Origin: Flavobacteriia bacterium
GTDB taxonomy: Bacteria; Bacteroidota; Bacteroidia; Flavobacteriales; Flavobacteriaceae
Assembly: GCA_018500075.1 (NCBI GenBank)
Contig: JAHBAN010000186.1
Coordinates: forward strand, 1-15,296
Direction of reading: 5' to 3'
Length of the DNA: 15,296 nt
Shown here: positions 7,763 through 14,688 of the stretch, one piece after another
How positions within the stretch are numbered: the stretch's first letter is position 1
Layout: each line of letters opens with the position of its first letter
The notes under the pieces: model-generated
The model's database searches: none
Told to the model about the DNA's origin: nothing
Seen by the model: only the letters and a program-made list of their open reading frames with translations
Translations under genes and position numbers: made by a program

Positions 7763-7791
7763 GCCTAAAAAATAGGCACTTCTGTAAGTGC
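7763..7791 (-). terminator. Rho-independent terminator-like hairpin
   Basis: Read on the - strand, GCACTT-ACAG-AAGTGC (7791-7776) forms a six-pair stem with a four-base loop and is followed by CTATTTTTT. This is a plausible intrinsic terminator for transcripts coming from the SDR side. A second inverted repeat, GCCTA-N5-TAGGC (7763-7777), overlaps it by two bases and contains the T-run in its loop, so the two hairpins exclude each other. The stem is short, so efficiency is uncertain. Confidence 0.55.
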
Positions 7792-7812
7792 TTGATTTTG
7801 AGTGGTATTTTT

Positions 7813-7883
7813 ATGGGGGCATGGCAAGGCTTTGGTTTTATTAAGTTTTTGTAAACCATTTGTGACCTGTATTGTGCCCCCGT
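7813..7883. repeat. Nested inverted repeats in the SDR-uvrC gap
   Basis: GGGGGCA (7815-7821) is the reverse complement of TGCCCCC (7875-7881). On a + strand RNA the pairing extends to ten (7813-7822 with 7874-7883) through two G-U pairs. Inside lies TGGTTT (7833-7838) pairing with AAACCA (7853-7858). The layout predicts an outer stem, an internal loop and an inner hairpin. On the - strand it precedes the terminator-like hairpin, as in a 3' UTR or a small RNA of roughly 120 bases. No promoter for such an RNA is clear. Confidence 0.4.
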
Positions 7884-7916
7884 GCAAAACTTCTGGTGCT
7901 GATCCGCACATCCGAT

Positions 7917-8699
7917 CTATTCGACCCCGAGGACATCGGGCGTTTGCCATGCAAGATGTTGGCCGCCATCGACGCAGAGAAGCTGCCCTGTCACGGCGGG
8001 CGCATCCAGAAAATACCCCAGCGCGGCCGTGATATCGGCCGGGTTGGCGCCCCGTTGCAGCACGGTGTTCTCGCGCTGGCGCGCGAAATGGCTCTCGCTT
8101 TGGCGGCTCCCTTGAAGGGTGGGGCCAGGCCCGATCGCATTGACCCGGATTGCGGGGGCGAGGCCTTGGGCGGCTGTCTGGGTCAGCGCCCACAGCCCCA
8201 TCTTGGCAATGGTATAGGTGCTGAATTCGGGGGTGAGCTTGCGCAGCCGTTGATCGACCATATTGACCACGAGCGCCGTGGCGCGCGGCTCGCCGTTTGC
8301 GTCTCTTGCTGCCTCGGGCGCTTGGGCTGCGAAGGCCTGCATCAAGACAAAAGGCGCGCGCAGATTGGAGCCGATATGGCGCTCCCAACTTTGGCGGGTT
8401 GCGGTTTGAAGCGTGTCATATTCAAAGATCGACGCGTTGTTGACAAGGCAGGTGAGCGGCTGGCCCAAGGCCTCTGTGGCACGCGCCACGAGAGTTTCTG
8501 TCGCATCTTCCTGAAGCAGATCCGCCTGCAAAGCCACAGCCTGCGCCCCCTGTGCCGCCAGCTCCTCAACCAGAGCATCCGCCGCTGCGGATGAGCTGTT
8601 GTAATGGATGGCCACAGCATAGCCGCGCTGCGCCAGATAGCGCGTCATGGCCGCGCCGAGCCGCTGGGCGCCGCCTGTGATGAGAGCCGCCCCGCTCAT
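7917..8699 (-). CDS. Pteridine reductase-like short-chain dehydrogenase
   Basis: This is a 260-residue NAD(P)H-dependent oxidoreductase of the short-chain dehydrogenase family. The nucleotide-binding motif is TGGAQRLG (8-15), the Thr-Gly-x3-Arg-x-Gly form seen in pteridine reductase PTR1 and FolM, where Arg favours NADPH. NNAS is at 87-90. The active site appears to be Asp149 (NMVDQ), Tyr162 and Lys166 (YTIAK), with Asp in place of the usual SDR Ser; the 13-residue Asp-Tyr spacing equals that of Leishmania PTR1. NAIGPGP (187-193) follows. A role in reducing a pterin such as dihydromonapterin or dihydrobiopterin is inferred; the substrate is not shown. Its ATG overlaps the antiporter stop (ATGA, 8696-8699). 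It is the last gene of the run before the 301-base gap. Confidence 0.85.
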   Translation of the reverse strand: MSGAALITGGAQRLGAAMTRYLAQRGYAVAIHYNSSSAAADALVEELAAQGAQAVALQADLLQEDATETLVARATEALGQPLTCLVNNASIFEYDTLQTATRQSWERHIGSNLRAPFVLMQAFAAQAPEAARDANGEPRATALVVNMVDQRLRKLTPEFSTYTIAKMGLWALTQTAAQGLAPAIRVNAIGPGPTLQGSRQSESHFARQRENTVLQRGANPADITAALGYFLDAPAVTGQLLCVDGGQHLAWQTPDVLGVE

Positions 8700-9664
8700 G
8701 CGAGCACCACGGCGCTGATATAGGCCAGATACAGCCCGACAAGCAAAACCCCCCAGCCGCGCGTGATATCGCGCTTGAGGAATACAAAGGGGATGAGCAG
8801 CAAGGAGGAGGCCAGCATCACCCAGAGGTCAAACCGCAGGAACTGCGGATCAACCGGGATATCGCCAAGCAGCGCGGTGATCCCGATAATCGCCAGCAGA
8901 TTGAACATATTGGAGCCGATGACATTGCCCAAAGCCACATCGGCCTGACGGCGCAGCGCGGCCATAACCGTTGTGGCGAGTTCGGGCAACGAGGTTCCCA
9001 GAGCCACAAGCGTCAGGCCGATCACTGTTTCGGTGACGCCGAAATCGCGGGCGATATTCACCGAGCTGTCGACGAGGATATCGGCTCCGAGCGGCAGGCC
9101 GATCAGGCCCAGCAGAAGAAAGACCATGATCTTCCACCATGGCAATTCCGGGTCAGCGCCCTCGACCTCTTCCAGATCGTCGCGCTCCAGCGCGGCTTCG
9201 GCGGCGCGGGCATCACGGCGATGGTTGCGGGCGTGCAGGAAGCTGTCGGTGAGCACCAGAGCCAGTGCTGCGAGAAGCACAAGCCCGGCCCAGACATCAA
9301 ACACGCCCCGAAACGCCAGCGCGATGAAAAGCAAGGTGCTGGCGAGCATATAGATATAGTTTTTGCGGGTGTTGCACTCGGATGTGTGCATGGCGGCCAG
9401 AAAAGCCGGAAAGCCCAGAACCATCAGGATATTTGCGGTATTGGAGCCGACGACATTGCCCATAGCAATGTCAGGCGCATTGTCTGCAACGGCCTTGATG
9501 GCGATGAGCAGTTCGGGGGCGGATGTGCCAAAGGCAACAATCGTCAGGGACACCACAAGCGCCGGGATTCCCATGCGCAGGGCAAGATTGACGGCGCCGC
9601 GGACAAGACTGTCTCCCGCCAGAAGCAATATCAACAGACCAAGAGCGGCGAGCAGCCAATCCAT
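8696..9664 (-). CDS. Calcium/sodium antiporter (CaCA family, YrbG-like)
   Basis: This 322-residue inner-membrane protein has two inverted halves, each with the alpha-repeat signature. GTSAPEL (46-52) and GNVVGSN (69-75) are in the first half, GTSLPEL (223-229) and GNVIGSN (246-252) in the second. These Glu, Asn and Ser residues bind Ca2+ and Na+ in this family. About ten membrane helices are visible, with a charged cytosolic loop at about 145-175 (acidic, EEVEGADPE) between the halves. It most likely expels Ca2+ in exchange for Na+. The AAAAGGG ribosome site (9671-9677) sits in the final codons of the 54-residue gene upstream, six bases from the ATG, so the two are coupled. Confidence 0.93.
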   Translation of the reverse strand: MDWLLAALGLLILLLAGDSLVRGAVNLALRMGIPALVVSLTIVAFGTSAPELLIAIKAVADNAPDIAMGNVVGSNTANILMVLGFPAFLAAMHTSECNTRKNYIYMLASTLLFIALAFRGVFDVWAGLVLLAALALVLTDSFLHARNHRRDARAAEAALERDDLEEVEGADPELPWWKIMVFLLLGLIGLPLGADILVDSSVNIARDFGVTETVIGLTLVALGTSLPELATTVMAALRRQADVALGNVIGSNMFNLLAIIGITALLGDIPVDPQFLRFDLWVMLASSLLLIPFVFLKRDITRGWGVLLVGLYLAYISAVVLA

Positions 9665-9667
9665 GCG

Positions 9668-9832
9668 TTACCCTTTTGTTTTGCAGGGGCATGGCCCCTT
9701 GCCGATCCGAAAGCGCTTGCACTTGGGGCAGCGCTTGTCGGTGATTGATTTGACTCCAGGCACCTGAAGCTTGCCGAACATAGCCAAGACACCCATGGCG
9801 ACCAGAAAAAGTGTGACGATCTTGAATATCAT
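9668..9832 (-). CDS. 54-residue membrane protein with four cysteines
   Basis: This small protein has one hydrophobic segment (about residues 2-19) and a basic tail with CPKC (35-38) and CPC (48-50). Four Cys in a C-x2-C-x9-C-x-C pattern in a Lys/Arg-rich stretch suggest a small metal-binding (zinc-ribbon-like) knuckle. I do not recognise the family. The frame is open further upstream to 9940, but that extension runs through the peptidase gene; the ATG at 9832, four bases after the peptidase stop, is the sensible start. The gap to the antiporter is three bases. The packing between peptidase and antiporter is good evidence that it is real. Its ribosome site is weak, so coupling from the peptidase is likely. 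Confidence 0.75.
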   Translation of the reverse strand: MIFKIVTLFLVAMGVLAMFGKLQVPGVKSITDKRCPKCKRFRIGKGPCPCKTKG

Positions 9833-9836
9833 GCGC

Positions 9837-10634
9837 TCATAGTCCGAAGCGGGCAAACTGCGCCCGTTCCTCCAGAGCGGCCACCCCGTCCTCAAGGACC
9901 TGCGCGCCAAACCGCGAGAGCAGCGGCTTTTTACGGCCATACCGGATCAAGCGGACCTTTTCACCATAAAGCTCTTTGAGCTTTGGCTCGACATGGCCGA
10001 TCCCGTCAATCAGGCCCAATTCCAGCGCCCGGCCCGCGAGCCAGAATTCGCCTGTGAACAGCTCTGCCGTGTCATCAAGCTTGCCCGCCCGCCGGGTCTG
10101 AACATGGGCGATAAAGAGCGTGTGCAGCTCTGACAAAAGCCCTTTGAGGCGCGTCACATCTGCCGGTTTTTCCTTTTGAAAAGGGTCCAGCGTCGATTTG
10201 GACTTCCCGGCGGTGTAAACCCGCCGCTCTATGCCCTGCCGTGCGAGCAGCTCATGCGCGCCAAAGCCCGCCGAAATCACCCCGATCGAGCCAATGATGC
10301 TGCCGCCGTCGGCCCAGATGTCATCAGCCGCCGCCGCGAGCCAGTAGCCGCCCGAGGCCGCCACATCTTCGACAAAGGCGTGAACCGGGATCTGCTTTTC
10401 ATCTGCCAGTCTGCGAATGCGCGAGGCGATCAGCGCGGACTGGACAGGCGAGCCGCCCGGCGAATTGAGGATCAGCGCGACCGCCTTGGGCTTGCCTTTG
10501 CGAAAGGCCCGTTCGATCAGCGGCGCAAGCGCCTCGTCAGACAGGCTGCCGCGGGTGCCTGCGGCAATGCTTCCGGCGAGCCGGATCACGGCCACGCGAG
10601 GCTGTTTCTTAAAGAAGGGCAATTTCAATCTCAT
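9837..10634 (-). CDS. sppA: S49 family peptidase (SppA/SohB type)
   Basis: This is a 265-residue serine protease of the signal peptide peptidase A family, short bacterial form. Numbered from the chosen start, visible motifs are LNSPGGSP (57-64), DVAASGGYW (90-98) with nucleophile Ser94, GSIIGSIGV (111-119) and GKSKSTLDPF (143-152). The general base is Lys146, at the 52-residue Ser-Lys spacing seen in Bacillus subtilis SppA. The N-terminus (MRLKLPFFKKQP) has no clear membrane helix, unlike classical SppA, so it may be cytosolic or peripheral. I prefer ATG at 10634; an upstream ATG at 10706 adds 24 residues without family similarity. It precedes the 54-residue gene and lies 103 bases after the ABC permease. 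It may degrade cleaved signal peptides or membrane protein fragments. Confidence 0.88.
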   Translation of the reverse strand: MRLKLPFFKKQPRVAVIRLAGSIAAGTRGSLSDEALAPLIERAFRKGKPKAVALILNSPGGSPVQSALIASRIRRLADEKQIPVHAFVEDVAASGGYWLAAAADDIWADGGSIIGSIGVISAGFGAHELLARQGIERRVYTAGKSKSTLDPFQKEKPADVTRLKGLLSELHTLFIAHVQTRRAGKLDDTAELFTGEFWLAGRALELGLIDGIGHVEPKLKELYGEKVRLIRYGRKKPLLSRFGAQVLEDGVAALEERAQFARFGL

Positions 10635-10737
10635 ACCTGCCCATGTAAAGCCGTGGGAGGGGCGAAACAAGGTCGCGCCGGTTCTGATCGGAAAAGTTTT
10701 TGGCACTGCGCCTGCATCTTCTGCCCCCCCTGTTCTC

Positions 10738-11499
10738 TTATGGCTTCAGCCGGTAGCCCGACTTGAAAATCCACCCGATGATGAGCAGGCAGGCCCCGGT
10801 GAAGCCCGCGATCGCCAACAGAGACACGCCGATTGGCACATCGGCGGCGCCATAAAACGACCAGCGGAAGCCCGAGATCAGATAGACCACAGGGTTAAAC
10901 AGCGACACGGTTTGCCAGACGGCGGGCAACATCGTGATCGAGTAGAATGCCCCGCCAAGGAAGATCAGCGGCGTGAGCACGAGCAAGGGGATGAGCTGGA
11001 GCTGTTCAAAATTGCCGGCCCATATCCCGATAATGAAGCCAAACAGCGCGAAGCTGAGGCAGGTCAGCAGCAAAAACGCGAGCATCGCCATGGGATGGGC
11101 GATTTGCAGCTCGATGAAAAAGGAGGCTGTCGCCAGGATCACCAGCCCGATGAACAGCGCCTTGGTTGCGGCGGCCCCGACATAGCCCAGCACAATCTCA
11201 AGGAAGTTGACCGGCGCCGACAACAGCTCGTAAATTGTTCCGGTGAATTTGGGGAAATAGATCCCGAAACTCGCATTGGAGATAGATTGTGTCATCACCG
11301 ACAGCATAATCAGGCCGGGCACGATAAAGGCGGCATAGCTGACGCCCTCGACCTGTTGAATTCGGCTGCCAATCGCGGCTCCGAAGACAACGAAATAGAG
11401 CGATGTGGAAATCACCGGCGAGATGAAACTTTGCACAAAGGTGCGAAAGAAGCGGAGCATTTCGGCCCGGTAGATTGTCAATACAGCAGACCAGTTCAT
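10738..11499 (-). CDS. ABC-2 type transporter permease (YadH-like)
   Basis: This is a 253-residue integral membrane subunit with six predicted helices (near residues 25-45, 58-78, 105-128, 138-160, 170-190 and 225-245). The block FLGGAFYSITMLPAVWQ followed by FNPVVYLISGFRWSFYG is characteristic of ABC-2 permeases. It pairs with the ATPase encoded just before it: its ATG overlaps the ATPase stop (ATGA, 11496-11499), and a strong ribosome site AAAGGAGGA (11506-11514) lies inside the ATPase tail. The substrate of such YadGH-like exporters is not known; drugs, polysaccharide or lipid are all possible. Confidence 0.92.
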   Translation of the reverse strand: MNWSAVLTIYRAEMLRFFRTFVQSFISPVISTSLYFVVFGAAIGSRIQQVEGVSYAAFIVPGLIMLSVMTQSISNASFGIYFPKFTGTIYELLSAPVNFLEIVLGYVGAAATKALFIGLVILATASFFIELQIAHPMAMLAFLLLTCLSFALFGFIIGIWAGNFEQLQLIPLLVLTPLIFLGGAFYSITMLPAVWQTVSLFNPVVYLISGFRWSFYGAADVPIGVSLLAIAGFTGACLLIIGWIFKSGYRLKP

Positions 11500-12434
11500 G
11501 CCGCGTCCTCCTTTGGGGGTTCGCGGGTCAGGCCCACAAAGATATCTTCAAGACTGGATTGTGTCGTTTTGAGATCAGCAAGTTTAAGCCCGGCGCGCGC
11601 CAGATCGGCCAGCAGCGCTGTGATCCCGGTCGCCTCGCCTTTGGTGTCATAGCTGTAAACGAGCGTTGCGCCCTCATCGGCCAGCACAAGCCCATATCCG
11701 GCCAGCATATCCGGCAGGGTTGTGACCGGCGCGCGCAAGGAAATCCGCAGCTCTTTGCGGCCCATCCGTTCCATCAGCGCGGTCTTGTCCTCAACCAGCA
11801 GAAGCGCGCCTTTGTTGATGACACCGATACGATCCGCAATCGCCTCGGCCTCTTCGATATAATGTGTGGTCAGAATGATGGTGACACCATCGGCCTTGAG
11901 CTTGGCAACGATCTCCCACATATCCCGGCGCAGCTCGACATCGACGCCGGCGGTCGGCTCGTCCAGAAACAGAACCCGCGGCTCATGTGCCAGCGCCTTG
12001 GCGATGAGCACGCGGCGTTTCATACCGCCAGACAGCTGCATCGTGCGGTTGTCGCGCTTGTCCCAGAGCGAGAGTTGCTTGAGGATGCCTTCGATCTTGG
12101 CGTCATCCCGCTTGAGGCCAAACAGCCCGCGCGAAAAGCGCACCGCATCCAGCACCTTGGTGAAAGGATCGAGCGCAATTTCTTGCGGCACAAGGCCGAC
12201 AAGCCGTCGGGCTTTGCGATAGTCGGTGACACTATCATGGCCCCCGATCCGCGCCTGCCCTGCGGTTGGCGAGACGAGACCGCACAGCACAGAAATGAGC
12301 GTCGTCTTGCCTGCGCCATTGGGACCGAGCAGCGCAAGGATTTCGCCTTCGCCAATCTCTAGGCTCACGCCCTTGAGCGCCTGAAACCCGCCATCATAGG
12401 TTTTTTGCAGATCGTCGATTTCGACTATGGCCAT
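11496..12434 (-). CDS. ABC transporter ATP-binding protein (YadG-like)
   Basis: This is a 312-residue nucleotide-binding subunit. It has Walker A GPNGAGKTT (37-45), Q-loop near VPQE (82-85), signature LSGGMKRR (134-141), Walker B VLFLDEP (154-160) and switch His191 (TTHYIEEAE), so it should hydrolyse ATP. Residues about 220-312 form the extra C-terminal domain common in ABC-2 exporters. An ATG at 12500 in the same frame would add 22 residues, but the start at 12434 has a strong AGGAGGG (12447-12441) six bases upstream and gives the usual N-terminus MAIVEIDDLQKTY. It diverges from the DMT transporter gene and is the first gene of the - strand run to the SDR. Confidence 0.94.
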   Translation of the reverse strand: MAIVEIDDLQKTYDGGFQALKGVSLEIGEGEILALLGPNGAGKTTLISVLCGLVSPTAGQARIGGHDSVTDYRKARRLVGLVPQEIALDPFTKVLDAVRFSRGLFGLKRDDAKIEGILKQLSLWDKRDNRTMQLSGGMKRRVLIAKALAHEPRVLFLDEPTAGVDVELRRDMWEIVAKLKADGVTIILTTHYIEEAEAIADRIGVINKGALLLVEDKTALMERMGRKELRISLRAPVTTLPDMLAGYGLVLADEGATLVYSYDTKGEATGITALLADLARAGLKLADLKTTQSSLEDIFVGLTREPPKEDAA

Positions 12435-12565
12435 GCCCTGCCCTCCTCTTCGCGTGGCGACCCTACCTGCCAGCTCCGGCAAGTGAAACCTCCAAAGCAT
12501 CTTTGTCGCAAAACGGCGCGCGCTGTCGCTTCGGCTCTGTTAACAGGTTATGCAAAGGACAGGGT
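12435..12565. promoter_or_regulatory. Divergent promoter region between ABC exporter and DMT transporter
   Basis: This 131-base region separates the divergent ATPase and DMT genes. It holds the ATPase ribosome site (12441-12447), the DMT ribosome site AAGGA (12555-12559) and a perfect ten-base palindrome CTGTTAACAG (12537-12546), only 19 bases before the DMT ATG. The palindrome could be an operator. No confident -35/-10 pair is visible on either strand. Confidence 0.45.
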
Positions 12566-13546
12566 ATGAGCGAAGTTATGAACCGCCCCGCTGTGGGCAT
12601 TTTATTTGTGATCGCGGGAATACTGGCGATCAGTGTCAACGACTTGCTGATCAAGCTTCTGTCGGGGGGCTACCCTCTGCACGAGATGGTGTTTATCCGC
12701 TCAGGGATCGGGATTTGCTTCAGTCTTGTTCTGGTTCAGCTGGAGGGCGGCTGGCGCATTCTCAAGACCAAAACGCCGGGGTTGCACCTCTTGCGCGGCG
12801 GGTTTGTTGTTGTGTCAAACCTCAGCTATTTCGCTGCGCTGGCGGTCTTGCCTTTGGCGGATGCAACGGCCCTGTTTTTTGTGGCGCCCTTGATGATCAC
12901 TGTTTTGTCGATCCCTATTTTGGGCGAAAAAGTCGGGCCTTGGCGTCTGGGGGCCGTTGTTGTCGGCTTTGGCGGGGTGATCTTGATGATGCAGGCGTGG
13001 CGCGGTGCGAGCGCGCCTTCGGATGTGCATTGGCTGATCCTTGTTTTGCCGATGTTTTCTGCCCTGACCTATGCGCTCAACCAGTTGATGACCCGCAAAC
13101 TGGGCGTGGCCAGCAAGGCCAGCGCCATGGCGGTTTATATTCAGGGTCTGTTTATTGTCGTCTCGCTCGGTTTTTTCGTGGTGGCAGGCGATGGCCGCTT
13201 TGCCCAAGGCGCCACCAATGAAAGCGTGATCTTTTTGTTGCGGGCCTGGGTCTGGCCCGAAGGCAGCGACCGTTGGCTCTTTCTCGGGCTTGGACTCAAT
13301 TCGGCAATCATCGGCTATTGCTTGGGGCAGGCCTATCGTCTTGCCAGCGCGGCCACAGTTGCGCCGTTTGAATATCTTGGCCTGCCGCTGGCGGTTTTCT
13401 GGGGCTGGGTGTTCTGGGCCGAATTCCCCGCGCCCCTGGTTCTGGCGGGGATCGCATTGATCATGGGATCGGGGCTGTTTGTCTTTGTGCGCGAACGCAT
13501 CAAGAGCCGCCCGATGATCAAGAAACGTGTGAACCGCCGGTATTAG
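12566..13546 (+). CDS. DMT family (EamA) transporter
   Basis: This is a 326-residue inner-membrane protein with about ten hydrophobic helices in two EamA halves (about 8-142 and 155-308). The repeat hallmarks ADATALFFVAPL (98-109) and SAATVAPFEYLGLP (261-274) sit at matching places near the end of each half. A longer loop (about 205-236) carrying PEGSDRW lies inside the second half. It is probably an exporter of a small metabolite; the substrate cannot be read from sequence. I choose ATG at 12566 because of AAGGA six bases upstream and the family-like N-terminus; a TTG at 12503 in frame would add 21 charged residues. The C-terminus is strongly basic (KKRVNRRY). Its TAG overlaps the convergent crotonase stop by four bases. 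Confidence 0.9.
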   Translation: MSEVMNRPAVGILFVIAGILAISVNDLLIKLLSGGYPLHEMVFIRSGIGICFSLVLVQLEGGWRILKTKTPGLHLLRGGFVVVSNLSYFAALAVLPLADATALFFVAPLMITVLSIPILGEKVGPWRLGAVVVGFGGVILMMQAWRGASAPSDVHWLILVLPMFSALTYALNQLMTRKLGVASKASAMAVYIQGLFIVVSLGFFVVAGDGRFAQGATNESVIFLLRAWVWPEGSDRWLFLGLGLNSAIIGYCLGQAYRLASAATVAPFEYLGLPLAVFWGWVFWAEFPAPLVLAGIALIMGSGLFVFVRERIKSRPMIKKRVNRRY

Positions 13547-14400
13547 CGGTTGCTTTTGGGCAGAGGCGCGTTGGCTGTCCAGTCCCATGTGCCCTCGTCG
13601 CGGTCCTGCACCGCTTGCTTCCATGTCTCGCTTTCGGCACGCGCCTTGAAGTTCAGCCCCTCGGGGCTGTGGCGGGTGATGCCGTCAAAGACGGTGGCGA
13701 GCCGCTGGGTGGCATTGAGCGTGGCCTCCATCGGCTGGTTGATCATCATCTTCTGCATGGCGAGCTGGTTGACGGGAACGGAGGCCATGCGCGCGGCGAG
13801 CGCCTCGACCTCATCATCCAGCTCCGCCTCCGGCACGGCCTTGAGCACAAGGCCCATCTCGGCCGCCTCGGCGCCTGTGATCTTGTCACCCGTGAACAGC
13901 ATCCGCTTGGCCTTTTCCGGCCCCAAGCGGTAGACCCACATCGCCGTTGTCGGACAGCCCCAAACACGGGCCGGCATATAGCCGATCTGGGCGTTTTCGC
14001 CCATCACCACGATGTCAGAGCAAAGCGCGATATCAGAGCCGCCCGCAACAGCAAAGCCATGCACCTTGCAGATCACAGGCTTGAGGCAGCGAAACAGCGA
14101 CATGATCTTCTGGGTATTGCCCCACATGAACTGATAATCCTGGATCGGATCCCATGGCATATCCTGCGTGACATTATTGCTGCCGTTTTGCTCGGCATAA
14201 TACGTCAGATCATAGCCCGCACAGAAAGCCTTGCCCGCGCCTGACAGCAGGATCACGTGCACCCCCGCGTCAGTCTCGGCGCGCGCCACAGCTTCGGCGA
14301 GACCTGTCGGAACATCGTCGTCGATGGCGTTCATCACTTCGGGGCGGTTGAGCGTGATGCGGGCGATGCGCCCGTCTTTCTCATAGAGGACTTTGGACAT
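13543..14400 (-). CDS. Crotonase/enoyl-CoA hydratase family protein
   Basis: This 285-residue crotonase-fold protein binds an acyl-CoA and stabilises its enolate with an oxyanion hole. The oxyanion-hole segments are SGAGKAFCAGYDL (53-65) and HGFAVAGGSDIALCSD (114-129). Of the two catalytic Glu of rat enoyl-CoA hydratase, the first (Glu144) aligns with Asp123 and the second (Glu164) appears to be Ala144 in YMPARVWG. Hydration by the standard mechanism is therefore doubtful; an isomerase, hydrolase or other acyl-CoA reaction is possible. The CoA pathway cannot be told from neighbours, which are unrelated. GGGAG seven bases before the ATG (14408-14412) supports the start. It lies 66 bases after yidD on the same strand. 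Confidence 0.88.
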   Translation of the reverse strand: MSKVLYEKDGRIARITLNRPEVMNAIDDDVPTGLAEAVARAETDAGVHVILLSGAGKAFCAGYDLTYYAEQNGSNNVTQDMPWDPIQDYQFMWGNTQKIMSLFRCLKPVICKVHGFAVAGGSDIALCSDIVVMGENAQIGYMPARVWGCPTTAMWVYRLGPEKAKRMLFTGDKITGAEAAEMGLVLKAVPEAELDDEVEALAARMASVPVNQLAMQKMMINQPMEATLNATQRLATVFDGITRHSPEGLNFKARAESETWKQAVQDRDEGTWDWTANAPLPKSNR

Positions 14401-14466
14401 ATGCTTTCTCCCTTTTCAGGAGAGCAAAGCAGCCCCAGAGCCTCTAGGCAAGTCCGACGGGACGTC

Positions 14467-14688
14467 TCAGTCGGGGACGTTGTCGATCCCGCTGCCGCCC
14501 CAAGGGTGGCAGCGCAAGATACGGCGGATCATGAGGTAGGTGCCCTTGATGCCACCGTGCTTTTGCAGGGCTTCCATGCCGTAGGCCGAGCAGGTCGGAT
14601 GATAGCGGCAGCCATGGCCGACCCAAGGGCTAAACACGAGACGATAAAAGCGCACAGGCAACGAAACAACAAAAGCCAGAGGAGTCAT
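14467..14688 (-). CDS. yidD: Membrane protein insertion efficiency factor YidD
   Basis: This is a 73-residue YidD protein. The family core is clear: RFYRLVFSPWVGHGCRYHPTC runs from residue 13 to 33, with Cys27 and Cys33, then SAYGMEALQKHG (34-45) and RILRCHPWGGSG (56-67) with Cys60. YidD is an inner-membrane-associated protein that helps YidC insert proteins. Its ATG overlaps the rnpA stop (ATGA, 14685-14688), as is usual for this cluster. yidC does not follow within the window; a crotonase gene does. Confidence 0.95.
   Translation of the reverse strand: MTPLAFVVSLPVRFYRLVFSPWVGHGCRYHPTCSAYGMEALQKHGGIKGTYLMIRRILRCHPWGGSGIDNVPD

Larger units (their letters stand above)
7616..7916. other. AT-rich 301-base gap upstream of uvrC
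   Basis: No credible protein gene lies here. The stretch is much richer in A and T than its flanks, especially 7725-7860. It contains a terminator-like hairpin (7763-7791), nested inverted repeats (7813-7883), a perfect DnaA box (7692-7700) and two GATTC sites (7630-7634, 7686-7690) of the kind methylated by CcrM in alphaproteobacteria. It must also include the uvrC promoter, but I could not pick out a convincing -35/-10 pair. Confidence 0.75.

Noticed and set aside
7841..7856. CtrA-type binding site (TTAA-N7-TAAAC)
   Set aside because: It differs from the TTAA-N7-TTAAC consensus at one base and lies in AT-rich sequence, where such matches are expected by chance.
7616..7916. Chromosomal replication origin at the AT-rich gap
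   Set aside because: Only one DnaA box is present, with no cluster of boxes and no dnaA, hemE, parAB or mnmG nearby. rpmH/rnpA lie 7 kb away and do not mark oriC in alphaproteobacteria.
10635..10737. Terminator or small gene in the gap between ABC permease and S49 peptidase
   Set aside because: I found no stem with a T-run, no clear promoter and no plausible short gene in these 103 bases.
10417..11652. Long + strand open frame (411 codons) opposite sppA and the ABC permease
   Set aside because: It crosses three well-supported - strand genes, is rich in Asp, His, Gln and Arg, and matches no family I know.
12503..12565. Upstream TTG start for the DMT transporter
   Set aside because: It would add 21 polar residues before the first membrane helix and has no ribosome site, whereas ATG 12566 has AAGGA at good spacing.
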